Positions 32,045-43,749 of a stretch of DNA of 64,000 bases are shown here, in pieces. This stretch comes from Armigeres subalbatus (lineage: Eukaryota; Arthropoda; Insecta; Diptera; Culicidae). The notes under the pieces are model-generated. The model made no database searches and had not been told where the DNA came from. It saw nothing but the letters and a program-made list of their open reading frames with translations. The translations under genes and the position numbers were made by a program. How positions within the stretch are numbered: the stretch's first letter is position 1; every line of letters starts with the position of its first letter. The stretch is taken from assembly GCF_024139115.2 (NCBI RefSeq), contig NC_085139.1, positions 5,055,533 through 5,119,532 of the forward strand, given 5' to 3'.

Positions 32045-33068
32045 TCACTAAGTTTCTACACATTAATCTTGCATCAAATTCAGAAATATATCAACAATAT
32101 TCTCAGTTTACATTTTCTAACTCTTTACACAAGGCAGTCGCTGATCTTGGTCATGCAGTCATGATTAGGGCTTACCAGGCTCTTGAATATCATCAAATGC
32201 ATCAAAATCAGAAAAGTATCAACAATATTCTCAGTTCAACTCAGTTTACACTTTCTAACTCTTTACACAAGACAGTCGCTGATCTTGGTCATGCAGTCAT
32301 GGATAGAGCTTACCAGGCTTTTGAATATCAATCTTGCATCAAAATCAGAAAAGTATCGACAAAATTCTCAGTTCAAGTCAGTTTACAGTTTCTAACTCTT
32401 TACACAAGGCAGTCGCTGATTTTGGTCATGCAGTCATGATTAGGGCTTACCAGGCTCTTGAATATCAATCTTGCATCAAAATCAGAAAAGTATCAACAAT
32501 ATTCTCAGTTTACACTTTCTAACTCTTTACACAAGGCAGTCGCTGATCTTGGTCATGCAGTCATGGACAGAGCTTACCAAGCTTTTGAATATCAATCTTG
32601 CATCAAAATCAGAAAAGTATCAACAAAATTCTCAGTTCAACTCAGTTTACACTTTTTAACTCTGTACACAAGGCAGTCGCTGATCTTGGTCATGCAGTCA
32701 TGGATAGAGCTTACCAGGCTTTTGAATGTCAATCTTGCATCAAAATCAGAAAAATATCAACAAAATTTTCAGTTCGACTCAGTTTACACTTTCTAATTTT
32801 GTACACAAGGCAGTCGCTGATCTTGGTCATGCAGTCATGGATAGAGCTTACCAAGCTTTTGAATGTCATTCTTGCATCAAAATCAGAAAAATATCAACAA
32901 AATTCTCAGTTCGACTTAGTTTACACTTTCTAATTTTGTACACAAGGCAGTCGCTGATCTTGGTCATGCAGTCATGGATAGAGCTTATAAGGCTTTTGAA
33001 TATCAATCGTGCATCAAAATCAGAAAAATATCAATAAAATTCTCAGTTTACACTTTCTAACTCTATAC
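32045..33068 (+). repeat. 137-bp repeat, block 2 (~8 copies)
   Basis: Same monomer as block 1. The first copy after the cassette is shortened (about 122 bp). Confidence 0.96.
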
Positions 33069-33104
33069 ACAAACCATTTATTGTTGATTTTGTTGCTCAG
33101 AGAT

Positions 33105-33390
33105 TTAATTAGCTTAGATAGAATCCATTCTTGTTAAACGTCCTGACATAGACGCACCAACCCACTCGTAGGGTGGATTTTGTTACGTGTGATCCACCCG
33201 GATCGAACGTCCACTCAGAGACGCACCAAACCACTCAGAGTTTGGATTTCTCTCACATGATCCACCCGGATCGAACGTCTTCTTAGAGACGCACCAACCC
33301 ACTCAGAGATTGGATTTCTTCCAAATGATCCTCAAGGATCAAACGTCCTCACAGAGACGCACCAACCAACTCGGAGGTTGAATTAACTTG
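33105..33390 (+). repeat. Hairpin cassette 2
   Basis: Nearly identical to cassette 1, with the same four stem-loop units in the same order. Confidence 0.88.
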
Positions 33391-33454
33391 TATTCAACTG
33401 CTAATGGTATACATAAGGAATCATTTGATCATGTTATGCAGTCTGGATAGAGTT

Positions 33455-35175
33455 CACTAAGTTTCTACACATTAATCTTGCATCAAAATCAGAAATATAT
33501 CAACAATTTTCTCAGTTTACATTTTCTAACTCTTTACACAAGGCAGTCGCTGATCTTGGTCATGCAGTCATGGATAGAGCTTACCAGGCTCTTGAATATC
33601 AATCTTGCATCAAAATCAGAAAAGTATTAACAAAATTCTCAGTTCAACTCAGTTTACACTTTCTAACTCTGTACACAAGGCAGTCGCTGATCTTGGTCAT
33701 GCAGTCATGGATAGAGCTTACCAGGCTTTTGAATATCAATCTTGCATCAAAATCAGAAAAGTATCAACGAAATTCTCAATTCAACTCAGTTTACACTTTC
33801 TAACTCTTTACACAAGGCAGTCGCTGATCTTGGTCATGCAGTCATGGATAGAGCTTACCAGGCTTTTGAATATCAATCTTGCATCAAAATCAGAAAAGTA
33901 TCGACAAAATTCTCATTTCAACTCAGTTTACACTTTCTAACTCTTTACACAAGGCAGTCGCTGATCTTGGTCATGCAGTAATGGATAGAGCTTACCAGGC
34001 TTTTGAATATCAATCTTGCATCAAAATCAGAAAATTATCAACAAAATTCTCAGTTCAACTCAGTTTACACTTTCTAACTCTTTACACAAGGCAGTCGCTG
34101 ATCTTGGTCATGCAGTCATGGATAGAGCTTACCAGGCTCTTGAATATCAATCTTGCATCAAAATCAGAAAAGTATTAACAAAATTCTCAGTTCAACTCAG
34201 TTTACACTTTCTAACTCTGTACACAAGGCAGTCGCTGATCTTGGTCATGCAGTCATGGATAGAGCTTACCAGGCTTTTGAATATCAATCTTGCATCAAAA
34301 TCAGAAAAGTATCGACAAAATTCTCAATTCAACTCAGTTTATACTTTCTAACTCTTTACACAAGGCAGTCGCTGATCTTGGTCATGCAGTCATGGATAGA
34401 GCTTACCAGGCTTTTGAATATCAATCTTGCATCAAAATCAGAAAAGTATCAACAATATTCTCAGTTCAACTCAGTTTACACTTTCTAACTCTTTACACAA
34501 GGCAGTCGCTGATCTTGGTCATGCAGTCATGGACAGAGCTTACCAGGCTTTTGAATATCAATCAAGCATCAAAATCAGAAAAGTATCATCAAAATTCTCA
34601 ATTCAACTCAGTTTACACTTTCTAACTCTTTACACAAGGCAGTCGCTGATCTTGGTCATGCAGTCATGGATAGAGCTTACCAGGCTTTTGAATATCAATC
34701 TTGCATCAAAATCAGAAAAATATCAACAAAATTTTCAGTTCGACTCAGTTTACACTTTCTAACTCTTTACACAAGGCAGTCGCTGATCTTGGTCATGCAG
34801 TCATGGATAGAGCCTTCCAGGCTTTTGAATATCAATCTTGCATCAAAATCAGAAAAGTATCAACAATATTCTCAGTTCAACTCAGTTTACACTTTCTAAC
34901 TCTTTACACAAGGCAGTCGCTGATCTTGGTCATGCAGTCATGGATAGAGCTTACCAGGCTTTTGAATATCAATCTTGCATCAAAATCAGAAAAATATCAA
35001 CAAAATTTTCAGTTCGACTCAGTTTACACTTTCTAATTTTGTACACAAGGCAGTCGCTGATCTTGGTCATGCAGTCATGGATAGAGGTTATAAGGCTTTT
35101 GAATATCAATCGTGCATCAAAATCAGAAAAATATCATCAAAATTCTCATTTACACTTTCTAACTCTATACACAAA
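33455..35175 (+). repeat. 137-bp repeat, block 3 (~13 copies)
   Basis: CTTGCAT recurs at exact 137-bp steps (33605, 33742, 33879 and so on to 35112). There is little divergence between neighbours. Confidence 0.97.
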
Positions 35176-35204
35176 CCATTTCTTGTTGATTTTGTTGCTC
35201 AGAG

Positions 35205-35500
35205 ATTTAATTAGCTTAGATAGAATCCATTCTTGTTAAACGTCCTCCTCACATAGACGCACCAACCCACTCGTAGGGTGGATTTTGTTACGTGTGATCC
35301 ACCCGGATCGAACGTCCACTCAGAGACGCACCAAACCACTCAGAGTTTGGATTTCTCTCACATGATCCACCCGGATCGAACGCCTTCTTAGAGACGCACC
35401 AACCCACTCAGAGATTGGATTTCTTCCAAATGATCCTCAAGGAACAAACGTCCTCACAGAGACGCACCAACCAACTCGGAGGTTGAATTAACTTGTATTC
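35205..35500 (+). repeat. Hairpin cassette 3
   Basis: Same four units as cassettes 1 and 2, with a few point differences. Confidence 0.88.
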
Positions 35501-35555
35501 AACTGCTAATGGTATACATGAGGAATCATTTTGATCATGGTATGCAGTCTGGATA

Positions 35556-35662
35556 CCCGAGCAGCACAAGTCAGACATAAATGGTTGCAGCAACTTGATT
35601 GTGACCAAATCTGGTCACATATGAGTTGCAGTAACCTACGTGGTACATGTGTGCTGCTAGGG
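35556..35662. mobile_element. 107-bp TA-flanked MITE inside the satellite element
   Basis: Ends CCCGAGCAGCACA and CCCTAGCAGCACA (read inward), with TA at 35554-35555 and 35663-35664. The empty site exists at 32039 and 33449 in the sister units (GGATAGAGTTCACT), so the insertion is proven by comparison. Confidence 0.95.
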
Positions 35663-35664
35663 TA

Positions 35665-38065
35665 GAGTTCACTAAGTTTCTACACATTAATCTTGCATCA
35701 AATTCAGAAATATATCAACAATATTCTCAGTTTACATTTTCTAACTCTTTACACAAGGCAGTCGCTGATCTTGGTCATGCAGTCATGGATAGAGCTTACC
35801 AGGCTCTTGAATATCAATCTTGCATCAAAATCAGAAAAGTATTAACAAAATTCTCAGTTCAACTCAGTTTACACTTTCTAACTCTTTACACAAGGCAGTC
35901 GCTGATCTTGGTCATGCAGTCATGCTTAGGGCTTACCAGGCTCTTGAATATCAATCTTGCATCAAAATCAGAAAAATATCAACAAAATTCTCAGTTCAAC
36001 TCAGTTTACACTTTCTAACTCTTTACACAAGGCAGTCGCTGATCTTGGTCATGCAGTCATGGATAGAGCTTACCAGGCTTTTGAATATCAATCTTGCATC
36101 AAAATCAGAAAAGTATCAACGACATTCTCAATTCAACTCTGTTTACACTTTCTAACTCTTTACACAAGGCAGTCACTGATCTTGGTCATGCAGTCATGGA
36201 CAGAGCTTACCAGGCTTTTGAATATCAATCTTGCATAAAAATCAGAAAAGTATCAACAATATTCTCAGTTCAACTCAGTTTACACTTTCTAACTCTTTAC
36301 ACAAGGCAGTCACTGATCTTGGTCATGCAGTCATGGATAAAGCTTACCAGGCTTTTGAATATCAATCTTGCATCAAAATCAGAAAAGTATCAACAATATT
36401 CTCAGTTCAACTCAGTTTACACTTTCTAACTCTGTACACAAGACAGTCGCTGATCTTGGTCATGCAGTCATGGATAGAGCTTACCAGGCTCTTGAATATC
36501 AATCTTGCATCAAAATCAGAAAAGTATTAACAAAATTCTCAGTTCAACTCAGTTTACACTTTCTAACTCTTTACACAAGGCAGTCGCTGATCTTGGTCAT
36601 GCAGTCATGCTTAGGGCTTACCAGGCTCTTGAATATCAATCTTGCATCAAAATCAGAAAAATATCAACAAAATTCTCAGTTCAACTCAGTTTACACTTTC
36701 TAACTCTGTACACAAGGCAGTCGCTGATCTTGGTCATGCAGTCATGGATAGAGCTTACCAGGCTCTTGAATATCAATCTTGCATCAAAATCAGAAAAGTA
36801 TTAACGAAATTCTCAGTTCAACTCAGTTTACACTTTCTAACTCTGTACACAAGGCAGTCGCTGATCTTGGTCATGCAGTCATGGATAGGGCTTACCAAGC
36901 TTTTGAATATCAATTTTGCATCAAAATCAGAAAAATATCAACAAAATTCTCAGTTCAACTCAGTTTACACTTTCTAACTCTTTACACAAGGCAGTCGCTG
37001 ATCTTGGTCATGCAGTCATGGATAGAGCTTACCAGGCTTTTGAATATCAATCTTGCATCAAAATCAGAAAAGTATCAACGACATTCTCAATTCAACTCTG
37101 TTTACACTTTCTAACTCTTTACACAAGGCAGTCACTGATCTTGGTCATGCAGTCATGGACAGAGCTTACCAGGCTTTTGAATATCAATCTTGCATAAAAA
37201 TCAGAAAAGTATCAACAATATTCTCAGTTCAACTCAGTTTACACTTTCTAACTCTTTACACAAGGCAGTCACTGATCTTGGTCATGCAGTCATGGATAAA
37301 GCTTACCAGGCTTTTGAATATCAATCTTGCATCAAAATCAGAAAAGTATCAACAATATTCTCAGGTCAACTCAGTTTACACTTTCTAACTCTGTACACAA
37401 GACAGTCGCTGATCTTGGTCATGCAGTCATGGATAGAGCTTACCAGACTTTTGAATATCAATCTTGCATCAAAATCAGAAAAGTATCAACGAAATTCTCA
37501 ATTCAACTCAGTTTACACTTTCTAACTCTTTACACAAGGCAGTCACTGATCTTGGTCATGCAGTCATGGACAGAGCTTACCAGGCTTTTGAATATCAATC
37601 TTGCATCAAAATCAGAAAAGTATCAACAATATTCTCAGTTCAACTCAGTTTACACTTTCTAACTCTTTACACAAGGCAGTCACTGATCTTGGTCATGCAG
37701 TCATGGATAAAGCTTACCAGGCTTTTGAATATCAATCTTGCATCAAAATCAGAAAAGTATCAACAAAATTCGCAATTCAACTCAGTTTACACTTTCTAAC
37801 TCTTTACACAAGGCAGTCGCTGATCTTGGTCATGCAGTCATGGATAGAGCTTACCAAGTTTTTGAAGTTCAATCTTGCATCAAAATCAAAAAAATATCAA
37901 CAAAATTCTCAGTTCAACTCAGTTTACACTTTCTAACTCTTTACATAAGGCAGTCGCTGATCTTGGTCATGCAGTCATGGATAGAGCTTACCAGGCTTTT
38001 GAATATCAATCTTGCATCAAAATCAGAAAATCAAAAAAATTCTTAGTTTACACTTTCAAACTCTA
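35665..38065 (+). repeat. 137-bp repeat, block 4 (~18 copies)
   Basis: The longest block. A multi-monomer segment from about 35957 recurs 959 bp (7 x 137) later at about 36916 with almost no change. Other monomers repeat at 685 bp (5 x 137). Recent segmental duplication inside the block is clear. Confidence 0.97.
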
Positions 38066-38099
38066 TACACAAACCATTTATTGTTGATTTTGTTGCTCA

Positions 38100-38485
38100 G
38101 AGATTTAATTAGCTTAGATAGAATCCATTCTTGTTAAACGTCCTCACATAGACGCACCAACCCACTCGTAGGGTGGATTTTGTTACGTGTGATCCACCCG
38201 GATCGAACGTCCTCTTAGAGACGCACCAAAGCACTCAGAGTTTGGATTTCTCTCATGATCCACCCGGATCGAACGTCCTCTTAGAGACGCACCAACCCAC
38301 TCAGAGATTGGATTTCTTCCATATGATCCTCACGGATCGAACGTCCTCACAGAGACGCACCAACCAACTCGGAAGTTGAATTAACTCGGAAGTTGAATCC
38401 ATTCTTGTTAAACGTCCTCACATATCTCTCATGTCCTCTCAGGGACGCACCTACCCACTCAGAGATAGGATTTCTGTAATATGAT
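38100..38485 (+). repeat. Hairpin cassette 4 with an extra unit
   Basis: Four units as in the other cassettes, plus a shorter extra one (GGGACGCACCTACCCACTC at about 38434). Confidence 0.85.
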
Positions 38486-39168
38486 CTGTTCTCACCAATC
38501 GATTATATTTGGGCAGTACTATTGCAAATATAATATAATTAAGACACATATGTTCTATATTACAGTTGTGATTCAAAAATTTTAAAAACAAAAAAAATGC
38601 GGTAAATTGCGGTCTCAAACTGCCCTCCGATTTAGGCTATGTTCAATGATAATCCTTACCAACCCTGTACTGCGCGTCCATTTACAAAACATGACACACT
38701 TATCCAAATGAAAATACAAGTGTATTGCAACTTCAAAAATAACATAATAAGAATCATTACAAATCGCGAAATAATGAATCGCTTTTTACTTATTTCTGAT
38801 TATTTTCTAAATTCAAGAATACCAATTCGATAACTATTCTTGTACCGCCTGATGTTTAACTTTCAGTATTGGCTACCAACTCGACAACTATTCAAAACGG
38901 AAAATCGAACGAAAACAAAACACGACTTGCCAAAATATCATGGTTTCTCCTGGCGTGACACAATAAAATAAATTAATAAATATCAACTTACGTGTATCAT
39001 CGAATGTCGCATAAACTTAACTTCGCTGAAAAATGTGCGAAAGCATCAAATGGAATATGGATGATATGGGCAGTGCATCTATTTTCACTGCTGCACCAAT
39101 TTCACCACTTCCACAAAAAATCACAAAATGGCACGTCAATGGCGCACAACTTCTACCGACCATGCCAT
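38486..39168. other. Element interior next to the minus-strand 5' LTR
   Basis: AT-rich, no coding match on either strand. The candidate primer-binding site (minus-strand TGGCATGG) is at its right end. Confidence 0.55.
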
Positions 39169-39568
39169 TGTCGGGGTTTCATTTCATATACACTAAAACA
39201 CCAAACTCAAAATCACATTCTTTTCTTTAAATTTGTTTTTTTATTGTAGGCTTCCATTTTTTTCAAATTCGTATTTTTTTTTATTTCACTTTTTTTACAC
39301 CCGTCCGTTCTCAACACTAATCGTCACAAAACTGAGGCTCTCGTATTCCCTGCATGATGAAATGGAGCACCTCTCCGCTCTCCGCTCAGTTATGTATCTT
39401 ACGCTCTCGAATACGAATCACGGCGTGCGCTACGCTATTGAAATGCTTTAACATTAATATTATCAACATAGCATATCGTTTAGACACTATATTATTGGGT
39501 TTTTCAAGTATGGTTCAACATAGAAGTATATTATCATTTTTTTATATTTCTTCTAGTTACTTCCTACA
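39169..39568 (-). repeat. LTR (400 bp), 5' LTR in the element's own orientation
   Basis: Direct repeat of 30432-30827, followed by the target duplication AACCT. Confidence 0.9.
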
Positions 39569-39573
39569 AACCT

Positions 39574-40084
39574 CATGATATTTCATAGCAAATATGGATA
39601 TTGTCTTCTGATATTTTGTGCTTTCATATCCTACATATAAATCAGGCCCATATCTCATTTTGCAATCTAATCACGATTGATTTACTTCTAATTCTCGTCT
39701 ACTCGGGTATTTTAAAATAGGGATTGGAAATTAAATTTGGTTGGAACGAGGACTTTGACCAATACATGAAAAGGGCAACTGCTTGCACACTTGTTACAGA
39801 ACCATTCTAATGCTGTAATAGTGCAAAAAACCGCGTACGGTACTGATTAAATTCTTTGCAACACGAACTCTTCCACACATAATTTTATCTTTACCACATA
39901 ATTTTAATTTTCACGGAAAGAGCTATCCGAAAAACCTTTCCCGGAAACTCGAACTTTTCAAAAGATTTCCCTTCTTTAATCAATGAATCGTTGGAACTAA
40001 CTACAATTATTCTTTAGCGCTATATAACCACACATAGTAGCCTGGTTTTTACGCCATGTTATGGGAACAAACATTTCACAAAAC
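39574..40084. other. AT-rich sequence without features
   Basis: No gene or repeat family recognised. Confidence 0.5.
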
Positions 40085-40312
40085 GTTTGTTTGATCGCAT
40101 AAACTGTCGTATGCATATTTTGACCACTTCAATCAAAGGAATAATAATTTATTCCCCGCGGCCTTAAAATAACTACTAATATTGTCCATTTAGACAGATT
40201 AGTTAATGTATTTTGTTGATTGATATGATGATTCGGGTAAAATTAATAAAAATGCGTTTTCCTCGCATCGATGGTGCTGGTTGTTACGTCAACTATGAAA
40301 TCATGGGCAGTG
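40085..40312. mobile_element. Degraded TIR element
   Basis: GATCGCATAAACTGTCGTA on the left and the inverse of ATTTCATAGTTGACGTA on the right are imperfect inverted ends. The right end is the inverse of 29309-29335. There is no coding content. Confidence 0.4.
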
Positions 40313-40319
40313 GAAGACT

Positions 40320-40562
40320 ATGATGGGCAGGGTATGCTGCAAAAATGCCGGATAGCAATTCTGAAAAGAGGATGTACGTTTCCGAACCGGCAGCTACAAT
40401 TAAGAGGGTGATGAGCGCAGTGAGCAATGTGGGGCAGAACTGGTACAGAACGACTTGGCGAGCGTGGGGCGCAATCAAGCATGGAGAGATGTGGCATCGA
40501 ACCGTGTATTGTGGCGTTAAATTGTTGACTCAGTGTCATCTGTTTGGATGTACGAAAGCTAA
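40320..40562 (+). pseudogene. LINE C-terminal fragment (RTE-like)
   Basis: The frame at 40434-40562 reads ELVQNDLASVGRNQAWRDVA, then SNRVLWR, a stop, and IVDSVSSVWMYES. This is a typical end of an RTE-like LINE polyprotein. Upstream text is in other frames. Confidence 0.7.
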
Positions 40563-40569
40563 ATAAATG

Positions 40570-41671
40570 AATCGTGGACTGATTGTTATGTAGCGGATCA
40601 GATATGTAACGAATTGTGTACCACAAATATTTTATAGCTTTATGGGATCATGTTAATGAAATTCCGCGAAAAAGTTTTGCTCATTAAGTCAAAATCGAAC
40701 CAGGCTAACATCCAAAGCATTAGAAAAATTCTCCAGGTCAATTCCTTCCAGCCCGCACCCTTTCTCAGGTTGCTTTGATTTCCAGCAGTCGTAGTTCGTA
40801 ATCTTTGTTTCCACCACCCCGTACCTAATATTCGTTTCTCTGCCTTTACCAGGGTGCGAAAACGTCGTAATGAGTAAAGGGGCACAACGAGAAAAGGGTA
40901 TCTGTGTGTAGGTGCGGAGGGGCTAGCAGAACTTCCCCTTTGATATCAAAGCATGTGCTTCGGTACATAGGCATCTGTCCGTACCAGATACGGCTGCGCT
41001 AATTAATGGAAGAAACGAAAAAAAGGCCTCCGTATTGCTGAGAAAATATCGTCCTCGTCTTCATCCCCTAAGAGCAGCTACTGTAACTTGATTTACTCAC
41101 ATAAGTTCCAACAATTTTGCTGTGATCGGACATCAGACGACATGAGGAAAAAATATTTTAATCTCGTATTCCATTTCATGAAAAACCCCAGCGTTGATGG
41201 TGCTTTTCTCGCGTATAATAAAGACGAGAAAAGAATATAAGAGAGATCGAAATAGTATTTTAAAGGGATACATCTAACTATTTCCATCAATGCAAATCTA
41301 TTTGAGGGCTAATTTAAACCAAGCCATGTTAGTGCCAATATTGCAGAAATTCCTGAAAAAAAAGTTTTTTAGAATTTGAATGTTTTTCCGAATGGCGGAC
41401 TCTTGAAAAAAAAAACAATATTTACCCAGTAGCTCTAAAACACAATGGCTGATCGGGCCAATTTTCAATAGGAACCACCAGCATTCCGCGTCGATTGCAA
41501 CCTGTTGCGAGCAAATAGAATAGTGCTAAGTACCAAAACGTGAGTTTCACATTTTTGTGCTATCAAAAGTTCACTTTTGGAGTGATCCTATAGCTTTTAT
41601 GTGTTTTGCATACTTATAAAATTATCATTTATCAGTAACATGTTGAGAAAAACTGTAATTTTATTATGAAT
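40570..41671. other. Mostly unique sequence
   Basis: No gene. A stretch at 41440-41500 (GGGCCAATTTTCAATAGG) looks like a dispersed repeat. Confidence 0.4.
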
Positions 41672-42006
41672 AAGGTGACCAGACGTCCCGCGTTTCGCGG
41701 GACAGTCCCGCATTTTCTCCATTTGTCCCGCGCTGAAAAGAGTCCCTCGAAATGTCCCGCGTTTCACTTATTTCAAAATAATGTCCCGCGAAATAAAGAA
41801 ATATGTTAAAAATAGCAGTAATTTAGTAAACGTTCTCCAAGAACTTATAAGATTTTGAAATTTATTATATTTATTAATGGTTTTCGATTTTCGATTTTCG
41901 TCACATACAAAGCATCGCTCCAGAGGCTTGATGAGTAGTCTTTCACCCAACGCCACGGCAACACTCGCATGTGGTTTAAACAAATTTGTTTAGCTCTTCC
42001 TTATAG

Positions 42007-42151
42007 TACGTTCAGATTATGAGCTATATCACTTGATATAGCGAATCTTGACATGAGATGCCATATGCATTATTTCCAGTGAAAACTAGATGTACAAACA
42101 CTGATGTCAAGATGCTCTATATCAAGTAATATAGCTCATAATCTGAACGTA
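42007..42151. mobile_element. 145-bp palindromic MITE
   Basis: Arms of about 45 bp (ACGTTCAGATTATGAGC at both ends, inverted) surround a short loop. AGT is duplicated at the edges. Confidence 0.85.
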
Positions 42152-42617
42152 GTCTTACTCTGTTTGTTACTGATGATAATTGTATTTAAGATGTAAGAAA
42201 TATAATTTGGACGCAGAAAAGAGGTTTCTCCAAGGGTTTCTCATATTGTCATCAACGTCATTTGTATCTTTCCGTCTCCCACAAAATTATAACTGTGGTA
42301 GTGCACCGCCGAGCGGCAGCACAAGCACTCACTTAAAACACGTGTTTGTTGATTTCCAATTTCATTTCATCCTAAACTCTAGCGAGTTTGAGGAATTTTG
42401 ACAAGCCTGCTTTGGTGTATTTTAGGGATCCTAGGCAAATCCTCATGGACACGAGAACGAGGAAAGATGTTTATTTGGATACCTACTAAAAAAGCTGTAG
42501 TAAGTAAAATGGAAGGTTTGAACGTGCTATTGAGGAATATTTTACTCAATCTGCAACAATAACAATACTTTTGAAGTGAAGAACTAGAATCATTTCAAAA
42601 ATTCACAGAAATAATAA

Positions 42618-42873
42618 ATTTTCGAGATTTTTCGGCTATACAGTCTGATTTATTGGAAATTTTTTAAATTTTGTCCAACGTTTCAGTATCAGGTTCGATG
42701 TCTTCTTCAGGGAAAAAATGTTTTTGCTCTTTGTAACGGAACGCCTATCATACTTAACAAAAAGCGATCATTTTTTCTTCTGGAAGAAAACATCGAACCC
42801 GATGACGAAACGCTGGACAAAATTTAAAATATGTTCTAATAAATCAGGCTGAATAGCCGAAAATCTCGAAAAT
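42618..42873. mobile_element. Foldback MITE with ~95-bp arms
   Basis: 42618-42716 and 42781-42873 are reverse complements with about 12% mismatch (arm starts ATTTTCGAGATTT). No coding content. Confidence 0.85.
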
Positions 42874-42920
42874 CAACACTACAGTAGAAGTAAACAACTA
42901 GAAATAATAAAAAAAAAACT

Positions 42921-43339
42921 CAACTTAATTCACCGAGTAATGATATTGCCTTTCTCGCATTTAGCCAAGACACCAACCTTATATGGTGCTAATATGGTTA
43001 AATGTACCATTTTCTTCATAACTTTTAAACACAACGTTCGATCGTTATAAAATTCGATAGTGATCAACAAGGCTTTGTCCCCTGTCGGAACTTGTTGCGA
43101 GAAAATCGGTTAAGAATTACTATATGAAAAGTTGTCTAATGTTTTTCGTAGCTTTTGTGCACACATACACACACACACTTACACACAAACATACACACGG
43201 ACAGACAGACATTTGCTCAGCTCGTCAAGCTGATTCGATTGGTATATAACACTTTGGGTCTTTGAGGCTTCTATAAAAAGTTCGTTTTCGGAGTGAAATG
43301 ATAGCCTTTCGGTACAACTTTGTTGTACGAGAAAGGCAA
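42921..43339 (+). mobile_element. MITE-like repeat with TTGCCTTTCTCG ends
   Basis: Begins TTAATTCACCGAGTAATG then TTGCCTTTCTCG, and ends CGAGAAAGGCAA. It holds a CA-rich microsatellite (ACACACACTTACACAC, about 43165-43200). Two further partial copies follow. Confidence 0.75.
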
Positions 43340-43347
43340 AAACCATT

Positions 43348-43749
43348 TTAATTCATCGAATAGTGATGCTGCCTTTCTAGCATTTAGTCAAGACACCAAC
43401 CTTATATGGGGCGTATGTGGTACGATGTACTATTTTCTTCATAACTTTTAAACACAGCGTCGATCGTTATCAAATTCAATAGTGTCTGTATGTCCGTGTG
43501 TATGTGTCTGCACAAAAGCTAAGAAAAACATTAGACAACTTTCCATATAGTAATTCTTAGCCGGTTTTCTCGCAACAATTTTCATTCGACAGGGGGCGAA
43601 GCCTTGTTGATCACTATTGAATTTTAAAGTGATCGACCGTTGCGTTTGAAAGTTATAAAGAAAATGGTACATCGAACCATATCAACGCCATATAAGGTTG
43701 GTGTCTTGGCTAAATGCGAGAAAGGCAGTATCACCACTCGGTGAATTAA
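43348..43749. mobile_element. Head-to-head duplicated copy of the same repeat
   Basis: 43348-43487 matches the left end of the preceding copy, and 43488-43749 is its reverse complement. The junction is at about 43487. The result is a ~400-bp foldback with TTAATTCA at both outer edges. Confidence 0.8.

Larger units (their letters stand above)
30432..39568 (-). mobile_element. Non-autonomous LTR retroelement carrying satellite arrays (LARD-like)
   Basis: Direct terminal repeats of 396 and 400 bp flank the unit. A 5-bp duplication (AACCT) lies at 30427-30431 and 39569-39573. Read on the minus strand, each LTR begins TGTAGGAAG and ends CCCCGACA, giving the TG...CA rule, and contains AATAAA signals. 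A purine-rich tract (GTGGAGAGGAAAGA, minus strand, from 30828) abuts the downstream LTR. TGGCATGGTCGG follows the upstream LTR after one base, a candidate primer-binding site that I cannot match to a tRNA. The interior has no gag, protease, RT or integrase text in any frame. Instead it holds four 137-bp repeat blocks alternating with hairpin cassettes. Transposition would need proteins from another element. Confidence 0.88.

Noticed and set aside
31193..38087. Dozens of ~111-codon ORFs
   Set aside because: All are the same 137-bp noncoding monomer read in rotating frames.
40345..40566. 73-codon ORF starting MPDSNSEKRMY
   Set aside because: A different frame of the same DNA matches a LINE C-terminus with one stop, so the ORF is a shadow.
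41768..41983. Minus-strand 71-codon ORF with two Cys as a BED zinc finger
   Set aside because: The CxxC pair is not followed by the His/Cys pattern or other BED residues.
42780..42830. Hammerhead ribozyme (GATGA...GAAAC motif)
   Set aside because: The core lacks stem II and an adequate CTGATGA sequence. It is part of the foldback MITE arm.
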